DNA of 64,000 nt from the NCBI GenBank assembly GCA_943736015.1, contig OX031066.1, forward strand, positions 7,568,245 through 7,632,244. The letters run 5' to 3'. Positions 20,408 through 35,144 of this stretch are shown piece after piece. The first letter of the stretch is position 1. Every line of letters starts with the position of its first letter. The DNA comes from Tridacna crocea. Lineage: Eukaryota > Mollusca > Bivalvia > Cardiida > Cardiidae. Both the position numbers and the translations under genes were made by a program. The notes under the pieces are model-generated. The model made no database searches and was not told the DNA's origin. It saw only the letters and a list, made by a program, of their open reading frames with translations.

Positions 20408-22250
20408 AGGCCATAGAGATACAATAAGATGTAAGAATAACTAATAATCAAAATTTTCTTTGATAGGGTAGAAGACATATTGAGAAAAGGGGAAAATGCT
20501 GGTAACCTGCATTGTCTCCTTTTCTCAGATTATTTTCCAAAGCCTTCTCTTTTAGGGGTGTTAAAAGGCGTCATTGTATGGTAAGAGGTCAATAAGGATA
20601 AACATATACCCCCCCTCCCAATCATCCAATCAAATCTCATCCCTCTGTGAAATTATTCAATCACAGAAGCTTTTAGGAAATCAGAATGGGTGCCAACAGC
20701 CAATCAGAGAGGCTGTGAGAAATTCAAAATTGGGCCCGGCCTGGCAGTCAGAGAGGCTTTGAGAAATCAAAATGGGCCCAGTCAGCCAAACAAAATGGCG
20801 CCCTAATATATCAATTGAAAAAACAGTGAACAAAAAACGGCATAAAAGTGGATTTAAAGTCTTTTTTAAAGGCTGCTGTGCAGTCCTTGGCAAACTGCCA
20901 GGCTTGCACCATCCACACATGCCAGATTTCACTGAAAAAGGGCCAAAATTCAAGAAAACGAGGTGGCAGAAGACCTTGTTTTGGTCCTTTCAAGCCCCTT
21001 GCAAGAGTTACTTCCCTTAAAGTAAACCCTTGATGCCCCCTTTACCCTTCAATTGGATTTCCTGATTCGGGCCACATCAAATTCATATAAGCCAAAATGA
21101 TCAATGTACAGTGTAAAAAAAACTGTAAAAAAAAACACACACAAACTAATGTGACAAGTTGCTAAAAAAGGGACTGAAAACTCTTTATTTAGCAATTGTT
21201 TCCTATTGCATAAATCAAACAAAGGGAACTGAAATGTTACTTTTTCTAATCACTTCAAACCATGACAAGAAACCCAGTTACGTTGATTACCACCTCATAC
21301 GTGCCAATTATGCACATGTGAAAAGCACAGAAAACAATGTGACAAGTGGCTAAAAAAAAGACTGAAAACTCTTTCAGTAGGAAGGAATTGCAGCATAATT
21401 TTTCTAATATCTTAAAAGCGCAACAAGAAACCCAGTTACGTTGACTACTGTTTCATACGTGCCAGTTACGCACATGCAAGAACACCAGAAAATGATGTGA
21501 CAAGTGGCTAAAAAAAGACATGAAGACTCTTTTCAGTAGCAACTGCTTCCTGTTGCATAAGTCAAACAAAGAGAACTGAATTTTTTTTTTTTTTTTTTTC
21601 TCCAATCTCTCTATATCGTACGTGACAACAAACCCATTTACGTTGACTACCGTCTCGTAGGTGCCAGTTACGTATCCGCGAAAACATGAAAAATCGACTT
21701 ACGGGACATTTCATAGCAGACGACACCTGTTTCCCAAGTCAAATATAGGGAACTGAATTTCTATTTTTTTTCCTCCAATCTCTTTATACCGTGACAACAA
21801 ACCCATTTACGCTGACTACCGTTTGTAGGTGCCAGTTACGTATCCGCTAAAACATGAAAAAATCGACTTACGGGACATTTCATAGCAGACGACACCTGTT
21901 TCTCAAGTCAAATATAGGGATTTTTCTTTTTTCGTTTTTTCTCACTAGGACCATTGATTCGGTTGCGATGACCATCTCACCCATATGAGACGGTTACGTG
22001 CTGCGCATGAAATTGTAAAGACACTTTCGGAGGCAACTGAAACCTGTTGCACAAATCAAAGAAAGGTAAATCAAACATTTCCCTGTTTTCATACCAGGGT
22101 CAGTTTTAGTGACCGTGCGAGGCAAAAGTCAATGTCATGTTTAACCGCTGCACAAAAAAATAAAATTCAGAAGCAACTGGTTGCTGTTGCAGAAACTTTT
22201 TCTGATGAAAAAAAAAAAAATCTTGTTTTCGTTTGAAGAATTAAAAAAAT
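20408..22250 (+). repeat. Macrosatellite monomer 12 (1,843 bp, type 1 start)
   Basis: Type 1 at a and b, A at site c, a private T giving CATGTGAAAAG near 21318, both site f changes as in monomer 9, T19, site E CG. Confidence 0.98.
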
Positions 22251-24092
22251 AGGCCATAGAGATACAATAAGATGTAAGAATAACTAATAATCAAAATTTT
22301 CTTTGATAGGGTAGAAGACATTGTGAGAAAAGGAGAAAATGCTGGTAACCTGCATTGTCTCCTTTTCTCAGATTATTTTCCAAAGCCTTCTCTTTTAGGG
22401 GTGTTAAAAGGCGTCATTGTATGGTAAGAGGTCAATAAGGATAAACATATACCCCCCCTCCCAATCATCCAATCAAATCTCATCCCTCTGTGAAATTATC
22501 CAATCACAGAAGCTTTTAGGAAATCAGAATGGGTGCCAACAGCCAATCAGAGAGGCTGTGAGAAATTCAAAATTGGGCCCGGCCTGGCAGTCAGAGAGGC
22601 TTTGAGAAATCAAAATGGGCCCAGTCAGCCAAACAAAATGGCGCCCTAATATATCAATTGAAAAAACAGTGAACAAAAAACGGCATAAAAGTGGATTTAA
22701 AGTCTTTTTTAAAGGCTGCTGTGCAGTCCTTGGCAAACTGCCAGGCTTGCACCATCCACACATGCCAGATTTCACTGAAAAAGGGCCAAAATTCAAGAAA
22801 ACGAGGTGGCAGAAGACCTTGTTTTGGTCCTTTCAAGCCCCTTGCAAGAGTTACTTCCCTTAAAGTAAACCCTTGATGCCCCCTTTACCCTTCAATTGGA
22901 TTTCCTGATTCGGGCCACATCAAATTCATATAAGCCAAAATGATCAATGTACAGTGTAAAAAAAACTGTAAAAAAAAACACACACAAACTAATGTGACAA
23001 GTTGCTAAAAAAGGGACTGAAAACTCTTTATTTAGCAATTGTTTCCTATTGCATAAATCAAACAAAGGGAACTGAAATGTTACTTTTTCTAATCGCTTCA
23101 AACCATGACAAGAAACCCAGTTACGTTGATTACCACCTCATACGTGCCAATTATGCACATGCGAAAAGCACAGAAAACAATGTGACAAGTGGCTAAAAAA
23201 AAGACTGAAAACTCTTTCAGTAGGAAGGAATTGCAGCATAATTTTTCTAATATCTTAAAAGCGCAACAAGAAACCCAGTTACGTTGACTACTGTTTCATA
23301 CGTGCCAGTTACGCACATGCAAGAACACCAGAAAATGATGTGACAAGTGGCTAAAAAAAGACATGAAGACTCTTTTCAGTAGCAACTGCTTCCTGTTGCA
23401 TAAGTCAAACAAAGAGAACTGAATTTTTTTTTTTTTTTTTTCTCCAATCTCTCTATATCGTACGTGACAACAAACCCATTTACGTTGACTACCGTCTCGT
23501 AGGTGCCAGTTACGTATCCGCGAAAACATGAAAAATCGACTTACGGGACATTTCATAGCAGACGACACCTGTTTCCCAAGTCAAATATAGGGAACTGAAT
23601 TTCTATTTTTTTTCCTCCAATCTCTTTATACCGTGACAACAAACCCATTTACGCTGACTACCGTTTGTAGGTGCCAGTTACGTATCCGCTAAAACATGAA
23701 AAAATCGACTTACGGGACATTTCATAGCAGACGACACCTGTTTCTCAAGTCAAATATAGGGATTTTTCTTTTTTCGTTTTTTCTCACTAGGACCATTGAT
23801 TCGGTTGCGATGACCATCTCACCCATATGAGACGGTTACGTGCTGCGCATGAAATTGTAAAGACACTTTCGGAGGCAACTGAAACCTGTTGCACAAATCA
23901 AAGAAAGGTAAATCAAACATTTCCCTGTTTTCATACCAGGGTCAGTTTTGGTGACCGTGCGAGTCAAAAGTCAATGTCATGTTTAACCGCTGCACAAAAA
24001 AATAAAATTCAGAAGCAACTGGTTGCTGTTGCAGAAACTTTTTCTGATGAAAAAAAAAAAAATCTTGTTTTCGTTTGAAGAATTAAAAAAAT
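22251..24092 (+). repeat. Macrosatellite monomer 13 (1,842 bp, type 2)
   Basis: Majority sequence at every marker: type 2, c and d G, site E CG, T18. I saw no private change. Confidence 0.98.
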
Positions 24093-25934
24093 AGGCCATA
24101 GAGATACAATAAGATGTAAGAATAACTAATAATCAAAATTTTCTTTGATAGGGTAGAAGACATTGTGAGAAAAGGAGAAAATGCTGGTAACCTGCATTGT
24201 CTCCTTTTCTCAGATTATTTTCCAAAGCCTTCTCTTTTAGGGGTGTTAAAAGGCGTCATTGTATGGTAAGAGGTCAATAAGGATAAACATATACCCCCCC
24301 TCCCAATCATCCAATCAAATCTCATCCCTCTGTGAAATTATCCAATCACAGAAGCTTTTAGGAAATCAGAATGGGTGCCAACAGCCAATCAGAGAGGCTG
24401 TGAGAAATTCAAAATTGGGCCCGGCCTGGCAGTCAGAGAGGCTTTGAGAAATCAAAATGGGCCCAGTCAGCCAAACAAAATGGCGCCCTAATATATCAAT
24501 TGAAAAAACAGTGAACAAAAAACGGCATAAAAGTGGATTTAAAGTCTTTTTTAAAGGCTGCTGTGCAGTCCTTGGCAAACTGCCAGGCTTGCACCATCCA
24601 CACATGCCAGATTTCACTGAAAAAGGGCCAAAATTCAAGAAAACGAGGTGGCAGAAGACCTTGTTTTGGTCCTTTCAAGCCCCTTGCAAGAGTTACTTCC
24701 CTTAAAGTAAACCCTTGATGCCCCCTTTACCCTTCAATTGGATTTCCTGATTCGGGCCACATCAAATTCATATAAGCCAAAATGATCAATGTACAGTGTA
24801 AAAAAAACTGTAAAAAAAAACACACACAAACTAATATGACAAGTTGCTAAAAAAGGGACTGAAAACTCTTTATTTAGCAATTGTTTCCTATTGCATAAAT
24901 CAAACAAAGGGAACTGAAATGTTACTTTTTCTAATCGCTTCAAACCATGACAAGAAACCCAGTTACGTTGATTACCACCTCATACGTGCCAATTATGCAC
25001 ATGCGAAAAGCACAGAAAACAATGTGACAAGTGGCTAAAAAAAAGACTGAAAACTCTTTCAGTAGGAAGGAATTGCAGCATAATTTTTCTAATATCTTAA
25101 AAGCGCAACAAGAAACCCAGTTACGTTGACTACTGTTTCATACGTGCCAGTTACGCACATGCAAGAACACCAGAAAATGATGTGACAAGTGGCTAAAAAA
25201 AGACATGAAGACTCTTTTCAGTAGCAACTGCTTCCTGTTGCATAAGTCAAACAAAGAGAACTGAATTTTTTTTTTTTTTTTTTCTCCAATCTCTCTATAT
25301 CGTACGTGACAACAAACCCATTTACGTTGACTACCGTCTCGTAGGTGCCAGTTACGTATCCGCGAAAACATGAAAAATCGACTTACGGGACATTTCATAG
25401 CAGACGACACCTGTTTCCCAAGTCAAATATAGGGAACTGAATTTCTATTTTTTTTCCTCCAATCTCTTTATACCGTGACAACAAACCCATTTACGCTGAC
25501 TACCGTTTGTAGGTGCCAGTTACGTATCCGCTAAAACATGAAAAAATCGACTTACGGGACATTTCATAGCAGAAGACACCTGTTTCTCAAGTCAAATATA
25601 GGGATTTTTCTTTTTTCGTTTTTTCTCACTAGGACCATTGATTCGGTTGCGATGACCATCTCACCCATATGAGACGGTTACGTGCTGCGCATGAAATTGT
25701 AAAGACACTTTCGGAGGCAACTGAAACCTGTTGCACAAATCAAAGAAAGGTAAATCAAACATTTCCCTGTTTTCATACCAGGGTCAGTTTTGGTGACCGT
25801 GCGAGTCAAAAGTCAATGTCATGTTTAACCGCTGCACAAAAAAATAAAATTCAGAAGCAACTGGTTGCTGTTGCAGAAACTTTTTCTGATGAAAAAAAAA
25901 AAAATCTTGTTTTCGTTTGAAGAATTAAAAAAAT
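24093..25934 (+). repeat. Macrosatellite monomer 14 (1,842 bp, type 2 start, site E AG)
   Basis: Shares A at 24836 (CTAATATGAC) and site E AG with monomer 11, exactly three monomers (5,527 bp) upstream. T18. Confidence 0.98.
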
Positions 25935-27776
25935 AGGCCATAGAGATACAATAAGATGTAAGAATAACTAATAATCAAAATTTTCTTTGATAGGGTAGAA
26001 GACATATTGAGAAAAGGGGAAAATGCTGGTAACCTGCATTGTCTCCTTTTCTCAGATTATTTTCCAAAGCCTTCTCTTTTAGGGGTGTTAAAAGGCGTCA
26101 TTGTATGGTAAGAGGTCAATAAGGATAAACATATACCCCCCCTCCCAATCATCCAATCAAATCTCATCCCTCTGTGAAATTATTCAATCACAGAAGCTTT
26201 TAGGAAATCAGAATGGGTGCCAACAGCCAATCAGAGAGGCTGTGAGAAATTCAAAATTGGGCCCGGCCTGGCAGTCAGAGAGGCTTTGAGAAATCAAAAT
26301 GGGCCCAGTCAGCCAAACAAAATGGCGCCCTAATATATCAATTGAAAAAACAGTGAACAAAAAACGGCATAAAAGTGGATTTAAAGTCTTTTTTAAAGGC
26401 TGCTGTGCAGTCCTTGGCAAACTGCCAGGCTTGCACCATCCACACATGCCAGATTTCACTGAAAAAGGGCCAAAATTCAAGAAAACGAGGTGGCAGAAGA
26501 CCTTGTTTTGGTCCTTTCAAGCCCCTTGCAAGAGTTACTTCCCTTAAAGTAAACCCTTGATGCCCCCTTTACCCTTCAATTGGATTTCCTGATTCGGGCC
26601 ACATCAAATTCATATAAGCCAAAATGATCAATGTACAGTGTAAAAAAAACTGTAAAAAAAAACACACACAAACTAATGTGACAAGTTGCTAAAAAAGGGA
26701 CTGAAAACTCTTTATTTAGCAATTGTTTCCTATTGCATAAATCAAACAAAGGGAACTGAAATGTTACTTTTTCTAATCACTTCAAACCATGACAAGAAAC
26801 CCAGTTACGTTGATTACCACCTCATACGTGCCAATTATGCACATGCGAAAAGCACAGAAAACAATGTGACAAGTGGCTAAAAAAAAGACTGAAAACTCTT
26901 TCAGTAGGAAGGAATTGCAGCATAATTTTTCTAATATCTTAAAAGCGCAACAAGAAACCCAGTTACGTTGACTACTGTTTCATACGTGCCAGTTACGCAC
27001 ATGCAAGAACACCAGAAAATGATGTGACAAGTGGCTAAAAAAAGACATGAAGACTCTTTTCAGTAGCAACTGCTTCCTGTTGCATAAGTCAAACAAAGAG
27101 AACTGAATTTTTTTTTTTTTTTTTTCTCCAATCTCTCTATATCGTACGTGACAACAAACCCATTTACGTTGACTACCGTCTCGTAGGTGCCAGTTACGTA
27201 TCCGCGAAAACATGAAAAATCGACTTACGGGACATTTCATAGCAGACGACACCTGTTTCCCAAGTCAAATATAGGGAACTGAATTTCTATTTTTTTTCCT
27301 CCAATCTCTTTATACCGTGACAACAAACCCATTTACGCTGACTACCGTTTGTAGGTGCCAGTTACGTATCCGCTAAAACATGAAAAAATCGACTTTCGGG
27401 ACATTTCATAGCAGACGACACCTGTTTCTCAAGTCAAATATAGGGATTTTTCTTTTTTCGTTTTTTCTCACTAGGACCATTGATTCGGTTGCGATGACCA
27501 TCTCACCCATATGAGACGGTTACGTGCTGCGCATGAAATTGTAAAGACACTTTCGGAGGCAACTGAAACCTGTTGCACAAATCAAAGAAAGGTAAATCAA
27601 ACATTTCCCTGTTTTCATACCAGGGTCAGTTTTGGTGACCGTGCGAGGCAAAAGTCAATGTCATGTTTAACCGCTGCACAAAAAAATAAAATTCAGAAGC
27701 AACTGGTTGCTGTTGCAGAAACTTTTTCTGATGAAAAAAAAAAAAATCTTGTTTTCGTTTGAAGAATTAAAAAAAT
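25935..27776 (+). repeat. Macrosatellite monomer 15 (1,842 bp, type 1 start)
   Basis: Type 1 at a and b, A at c, G at d, GACTTTCGGG near 27395 (also in monomer 32), and the site f GCGAGGC change without the TTTTAGTG change. T18. Confidence 0.98.
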
Positions 27777-29617
27777 AGGCCATAGAGATACAATAAGATG
27801 TAAGAATAACTAATAATCAAAATTTTCTTTGATAGGGTAGAAGACATTGTGAGAAAAGGAGAAAATGCTGGTAACCTGCATTGTCTCCTTTTCTCAGATT
27901 ATTTTCCAAAGCCTTCTCTTTTAGGGGTGTTAAAAGGCGTCATTGTATGGTAAGAGGTCAATAAGGATAAACATATACCCCCCCTCCCAATCATCCAATC
28001 AAATCTCATCCCTCTGTGAAATTATCCAATCACAGAAGCTTTTAGGAAATCAGAATGGGTGCCAACAGCCAATCAGAGAGGCTGTGAGAAATTCAAAATT
28101 GGGCCCGGCCTGGCAGTCAGAGAGGCTTTGAGAAATCAAAATGGGCCCAGTCAGCCAAACAAAATGGCGCCCTAATATATCAATTGAAAAAACAGTGAAC
28201 AAAAAACGGCATAAAAGTGGATTTAAAGTCTTTTTTAAAGGCTGCTGTGCAGTCCTTGGCAAACTGCCAGGCTTGCACCATCCACACATGCCAGATTTCA
28301 CTGAAAAAGGGCCAAAATTCAAGAAAACGAGGTGGCAGAAGACCTTGTTTTGGTCCTTTCAAGCCCCTTGCAAGAGTTACTTCCCTTAAAGTAAACCCTT
28401 GATGCCCCCTTTACCCTTCAATTGGATTTCCTGATTCGGGCCACATCAAATTCATATAAGCCAAAATGATCAATGTACAGTGTAAAAAAAACTGTAAAAA
28501 AAAACACACACAAACTAATGTGACAAGTTGCTAAAAAAGGGACTGAAAACTCTTTATTTAGCAATTGTTTCCTATTGCATAAATCAAACAAAGGGAACTG
28601 AAATGTTACTTTTTCTAATCGCTTCAAACCATGACAAGAAACCCAGTTACGTTGATTACCACCTCATACATGCCAATTATGCACATGCGAAAAGCACAGA
28701 AAACAATGTGACAAGTGGCTAAAAAAAAGACTGAAAACTCTTTCAGTAGGAAGGAATTGCAGCATAATTTTTCTAATATCTTAAAAGCGCAACAAGAAAC
28801 CCAGTTACGTTGACTACTGTTTCATACGTGCCAGTTACGCACATGCAAGAACACCAGAAAATGATGTGACAAGTGGCTAAAAAAAGACATGAAGACTCTT
28901 TTCAGTAGCAACTGCTTCCTGTTGCATAAGTCAAACAAAGAGAACTGAATTTTTTTTTTTTTTTTTTCTCCAATCTCTCTATATCGTACGTGACAACAAA
29001 CCCATTTACGTTGACTACCGTCTCGTAGGTGCCAGTTACGTATCCGCGAAAACATGAAAAATCGACTTACGGGACATTTCATAGCAGACGACACCTGTTT
29101 CCCAAGTCAAATATAGGGAACTGAATTTCTATTTTTTTTCCTCCAATCTCTTTATACCGTGACAACAAACCCATTTACGCTGACTACCGTTTGTAGGTGC
29201 CAGTTACGTATCCGCTAAAACATGAAAAAATCGACTTACGGGACATTTCATAGCAGAAGACACCTGTTTCTCAAGTCAAATATAGGGATTTTTCTTTTTT
29301 CGTTTTTTCTCACTAGGACCATTGATTCGGTTGCGATGACCATCTCACCCATATGAGACGGTTACGTGCTGCGCATGAAATTGTAAAGACACTTTCGGAG
29401 GCAACTGAAACCTGTTGCACAAATCAAAGAAAGGTAAATCAAACATTTCCCTGTTTTCATACCAGGGTCAGTTTTGGTGACCGTGCGAGTCAAAAGTCAA
29501 TGTCATGTTTAACCGCTGCACAAAAAAATAAAATTCAGAAGCAACTGGTTGCTGTTGCAGAAACTTTTTCTGATGAAAAAAAAAAAATCTTGTTTTCGTT
29601 TGAAGAATTAAAAAAAT
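27777..29617 (+). repeat. Macrosatellite monomer 16 (1,841 bp, type 2 start, site E AG)
   Basis: Type 2 start, private A at 28670 (CATACATGCC), site E AG, A12, T18. Confidence 0.98.
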
Positions 29618-31460
29618 AGGCCATAGAGATACAATAAGATGTAAGAATAACTAATAATCAAAATTTTCTTTGATAGGGTAGAAGACATATTGAGAAAAGG
29701 GGAAAATGCTGGTAACCTGCATTGTCTCCTTTTCTCAGATTATTTTCCAAAGCCTTCTCTTTTAGGGGTGTTAAAAGGCGTCATTGTATGGTAAGAGGTC
29801 AATAAGGATAAACATATACCCCCCCTCCCAATCATCCAATCAAATCTCATCCCTCTGTGAAATTATTCAATCACAGAAGCTTTTAGGAAATCAGAATGGG
29901 TGCCAACAGCCAATCAGAGAGGCTGTGAGAAATTCAAAATTGGGCCCGGCCTGGCAGTCAGAGAGGCTTTGAGAAATCAAAATGGGCCCAGTCAGCCAAA
30001 CAAAATGGCGCCCTAATATATCAATTGAAAAAACAGTGAACAAAAAACGGCATAAAAGTGGATTTAAAGTCTTTTTTAAAGGCTGCTGTGCAGTCCTTGG
30101 CAAACTGCCAGGCTTGCACCATCCACACATGCCAGATTTCACTGAAAAAGGGCCAAAATTCAAGAAAACGAGGTGGCAGAAGACCTTGTTTTGGTCCTTT
30201 CAAGCCCCTTGCAAGAGTTACTTCCCTTAAAGTAAACCCTTGATGCCCCCTTTACCCTTCAATTGGATTTCCTGATTCGGGCCACATCAAATTCATATAA
30301 GCCAAAATGATCAATGTACAGTGTAAAAAAAACTGTAAAAAAAAACACACACAAACTAATGTGACAAGTTGCTAAAAAAGGGACTGAAAACTCTTTATTT
30401 AGCAATTGTTTCCTATTGCATAAATCAAACAAAGGGAACTGAAATGTTACTTTTTCTAATCACTTCAAACCATGACAAGAAACCCAGTTACGTTGATTAC
30501 CACCTCATACGTGCCAATTATGCACATGCGAAAAGCACAGAAAACAATGTGACAAGTGGCTAAAAAAAAGACTGAAAACTCTTTCAGTAGGAAGGAATTG
30601 CAGCATAATTTTTCTAATATCTTAAAAGCGCAACAAGAAACCCAGTTACGTTGACTACTGTTTCATACGTGCCAGTTACGCACATGCAAGAACACCAGAA
30701 AATGATGTGACAAGTGGCTAAAAAAAGACATGAAGACTCTTTTCAGTAGCAACTGCTTCCTGTTGCATAAGTCAAACAAAGAGAACTGAATTTTTTTTTT
30801 TTTTTTTTTCTCCAATCTCTCTATATCGTACGTGACAACAAACCCATTTACGTTGACTACCGTCTCGTAGGTGCCAGTTACGTATCCGCGAAAACATGAA
30901 AAATCGACTTACGGGACATTTCATAGCAGACGACACCTGTTTCCCAAGTCAAATATAGGGAACTGAATTTCTATTTTTTTTCCTCCAATCTCTTTATACC
31001 GTGACAACAAACCCATTTACGCTGACTACCGTTTGTAGGTGCCAGTTACGTATCTGCTAAAACATGAAAAAATCGACTTACGGGACATTTCATAGCAGAC
31101 GACACCTGTTTCTCAAGTCAAATATAGGGATTTTTCTTTTTTCGTTTTTTCTCACTAGGACCATTGATTCGGTTGCGATGACCATCTCACCCATATGAGA
31201 CGGTTACGTGCTGCGCATGAAATTGTAAAGACACTTTCGGAGGCAACTGAAACCTGTTGCACAAATCAAAGAAAGGTAAATCAAACATTTCCCTGTTTTC
31301 ATACCAGGGTCAGTTTTGGTGACCGTGCGAGGCAAAAGTCAATGTCATGTTTAACCGCTGCACAAAAAAATAAAATTCAGAAGCAACTGGTTGCTGTTGC
31401 AGAAACTTTTTCTGATGAAAAAAAAAAAAATCTTGTTTTCGTTTGAAGAATTAAAAAAAT
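29618..31460 (+). repeat. Macrosatellite monomer 17 (1,843 bp, type 1 start)
   Basis: Type 1 at a and b, A at c, GTATCTGCT instead of GTATCCGCT near 31054 (shared with monomers 18, 24 and 27), GCGAGGC at site f, T19. Confidence 0.98.
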
Positions 31461-33303
31461 AGGCCATAGAGATACAATAAGATGTAAGAATAACTAATAA
31501 TCAAAATTTTCTTTGATAGGGTAGAAGACATTGTGAGAAAAGGAGAAAATGCTGGTAACCTGCATTGTCTCCTTTTCTCAGATTATTTTCCAAAGCCTTC
31601 TCTTTTAGGGGTGTTAAAAGGCGTCATTGTATGGTAAGAGGTCAATAAGGATAAACATATACCCCCCCTCCCAATCATCCAATCAAATCTCATCCCTCTG
31701 TGAAATTATCCAATCACAGAAGCTTTTAGGAAATCAGAATGGGTGCCAACAGCCAATCAGAGAGGCTGTGAGAAATTCAAAATTGGGCCCGGCCTGGCAG
31801 TCAGAGAGGCTTTGAGAAATCAAAATGGGCCCAGTCAGCCAAACAAAATGGCGCCCTAATATATCAATTGAAAAAACAGTGAACAAAAAACGGCATAAAA
31901 GTGGATTTAAAGTCTTTTTTAAAGGCTGCTGTGCAGTCCTTGGCAAACTGCCAGGCTTGCACCATCCACACATGCCAGATTTCACTGAAAAAGGGCCAAA
32001 ATTCAAGAAAACGAGGTGGCAGAAGACCTTGTTTTGGTCCTTTCAAGCCCCTTGCAAGAGTTACTTCCCTTAAAGTAAACCCTTGATGCCCCCTTTACCC
32101 TTCAATTGGATTTCCTGATTCGGGCCACATCAAATTCATATAAGCCAAAATGATCAATGTACAGTGTAAAAAAAACTGTAAAAAAAAACACACACAAACT
32201 AATGTGACAAGTTGCTAAAAAAGGGACTGAAAACTCTTTATTTAGCAATTGTTTCCTATTGCATAAATCAAACAAAGGGAACTGAAATGTTACTTTTTCT
32301 AATCACTTCAAACCATGACAAGAAACCCAGTTACGTTGATTACCACCTCATACGTGCCAATTATGCACATGCGAAAAGCACAGAAAACAATGTGACAAGT
32401 GGCTAAAAAAAAGACTGAAAACTCTTTCAGTAGGAAGGAATTGCAGCATAATTTTTCTAATATCTTAAAAGCGCAACAAGAAACCCAGTTACGTTGACTA
32501 CTGTTTCATACGTGCCAGTTACGCACATGCAAGAACACCAGAAAATGATGTGACAAGTGGCTAAAAAAAGACATGAAGACTCTTTTCAGTAGCAACTGCT
32601 TCCTGTTGCATAAGTCAAACAAAGAGAACTGAATTTTTTTTTTTTTTTTTTCTCCAATCTCTCTATATCGTACGTGACAACAAACCCATTTACGTTGACT
32701 ACCGTCTCGTAGGTGCCAGTTACGTATCCGCGAAAACATGAAAAATCGACTTACGGGACATTTCATAGCAGACGACACCTGTTTCCCAAGTCAAATATAG
32801 GGAACTGAATTTCTATTTTTTTTCCTCCAATCTCTTTATACCGTGACAACAAACCCATTTACGCTGACTACCGTTTGTAGGTGCCAGTTACGTATCTGCT
32901 AAAACATGAAAAAATCGACTTACGGGACATTTCATAGCAGACGACACCTGTTTCTCAAGTCAAATATAGGGATTTTTCTTTTTTCGTTTTTTCTCACTAG
33001 GACCATTGATTCGGTTGCGATGACCATCTCACCCATATGAGACGGTTACGTGCTGCGCATGAAATTGTAAAGACACTTTCGGAGGCAACTGAAACCTGTT
33101 GCACAAATCAAAGAAAGGTAAATCAAACATTTCCCTGTTTTCATACCAGGGTCAGTTTTGGTGACCGTGCGAGTCAAAAGTCAATGTCATGTTTAACCGC
33201 TGCACAAAAAAATAAAATTCAGAAGCAACTGGTTGCTGTTGCAGAAACTTTTTCTGATGAAAAAAAAAAAAAATCTTGTTTTCGTTTGAAGAATTAAAAA
33301 AAT
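31461..33303 (+). repeat. Macrosatellite monomer 18 (1,843 bp, type 2)
   Basis: Type 2 at a and b, A at c, GTATCTGCT near 32896, and the only A14 tract in the window. T18. Confidence 0.98.
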
Positions 33304-35144
33304 AGGCCATAGAGATACAATAAGATGTAAGAATAACTAATAATCAAAATTTTCTTTGATAGGGTAGAAGACATTGTGAGAAAAGGAGAAAATGCTGGTA
33401 ACCTGCATTGTCTCCTTTTCTCAGATTATTTTCCAAAGCCTTCTCTTTTAGGGGTGTTAAAAGGCGTCATTGTATGGTAAGAGGTCAATAAGGATAAACA
33501 TATACCCCCCCTCCCAATCATCCAATCAAATCTCATCCCTCTGTGAAATTATCCAATCACAGAAGCTTTTAGGAAATCAGAATGGGTGCCAACAGCCAAT
33601 CAGAGAGGCTGTGAGAAATTCAAAATTGGGCCCGGCCTGGCAGTCAGAGAGGCTTTGAGAAATCAAAATGGGCCCAGTCAGCCAAACAAAATGGCGCCCT
33701 AATATATCAATTGAAAAAACAGTGAACAAAAAACGGCATAAAAGTGGATTTAAAGTCTTTTTTAAAGGCTGCTGTGCAGTCCTTGGCAAACTGCCAGGCT
33801 TGCACCATCCACACATGCCAGATTTCACTGAAAAAGGGCCAAAATTCAAGAAAACGAGGTGGCAGAAGACCTTGTTTTGGTCCTTTCAAGCCCCTTGCAA
33901 GAGTTACTTCCCTTAAAGTAAACCCTTGATGCCCCCTTTACCCTTCAATTGGATTTCCTGATTCGGGCCACATCAAATTCATATAAGCCAAAATGATCAA
34001 TGTACAGTGTAAAAAAAACTGTAAAAAAAAACACACACAAACTAATGTGACAAGTTGCTAAAAAAGGGACTGAAAACTCTTTATTTAGCAATTGTTTCCT
34101 ATTGCATAAATCAAACAAAGGGAACTGAAATGTTACTTTTTCTAATCGCTTCAAACCATGACAAGAAACCCAGTTACGTTGATTACCACCTCATACGTGC
34201 CAATTATGCACATGCGAAAAGCACAGAAAACAATGTGACAAGTGGCTAAAAAAAAGACTGAAAACTCTTTCAGTAGGAAGGAATTGCAGCATAATTTTTC
34301 TAATATCTTAAAAGCGCAACAAGAAACCCAGTTACGTTGACTACTGTTTCATACGTGCCAGTTACGCACATGCAAGAACACCAGAAAATGATGTGACAAG
34401 TGGCTAAAAAAAGACATGAAGACTCTTTTCAGTAGCAACTGCTTCCTGTTGCATAAGTCAAACAAAGAGAACTGAATTTTTTTTTTTTTTTTTTCTCCAA
34501 TCTCTCTATATCGTACGTGACAACAAACCCATTTACGTTGACTACCGTCTCGTAGGTGCCAGTTACGTATCCGCGAAAACATGAAAAATCGACTTACGGG
34601 ACATTTCATAGCAGACGACACCTGTTTCCCAAGTCAAATATAGGGAACTGAATTTCTATTTTTTTTCCTCCAATCTCTTTATACCGTGACAACAAACCCA
34701 TTTACGCTGACTACCGTTTGTAGGTGCCAGTTACGTATCCGCTAAAACATGAAAAAATCGACTTACGGGACATTTCATAGCAGAAGACACCTGTTTCTCA
34801 AGTCAAATATAGGGATTTTTCTTTTTTCGTTTTTTCTCACTAGGACCATTGATTCGGTTGCGATGACCATCTCACCCATATGAGACGGTTACGTGCTGCG
34901 CATGAAATTGTAAAGACACTTTCGGAGGCAACTGAAACCTGTTGCACAAATCAAAGAAAGGTAAATCAAACATTTCCCTGTTTTCATACCAGGGTCAGTT
35001 TTGGTGACCGTGCGAGTCAAAAGTCAATGTCATGTTTAACCGCTGCACAAAAAAATAAAATTCAGAAGCAACTGGTTGCTGTTGCAGAAACTTTTTCTGA
35101 TGAAAAAAAAAAAATCTTGTTTTCGTTTGAAGAATTAAAAAAAT
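33304..35144 (+). repeat. Macrosatellite monomer 19 (1,841 bp, type 2 start, site E AG)
   Basis: Type 2 start, c and d G, site E AG, A12, T18. Confidence 0.98.
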
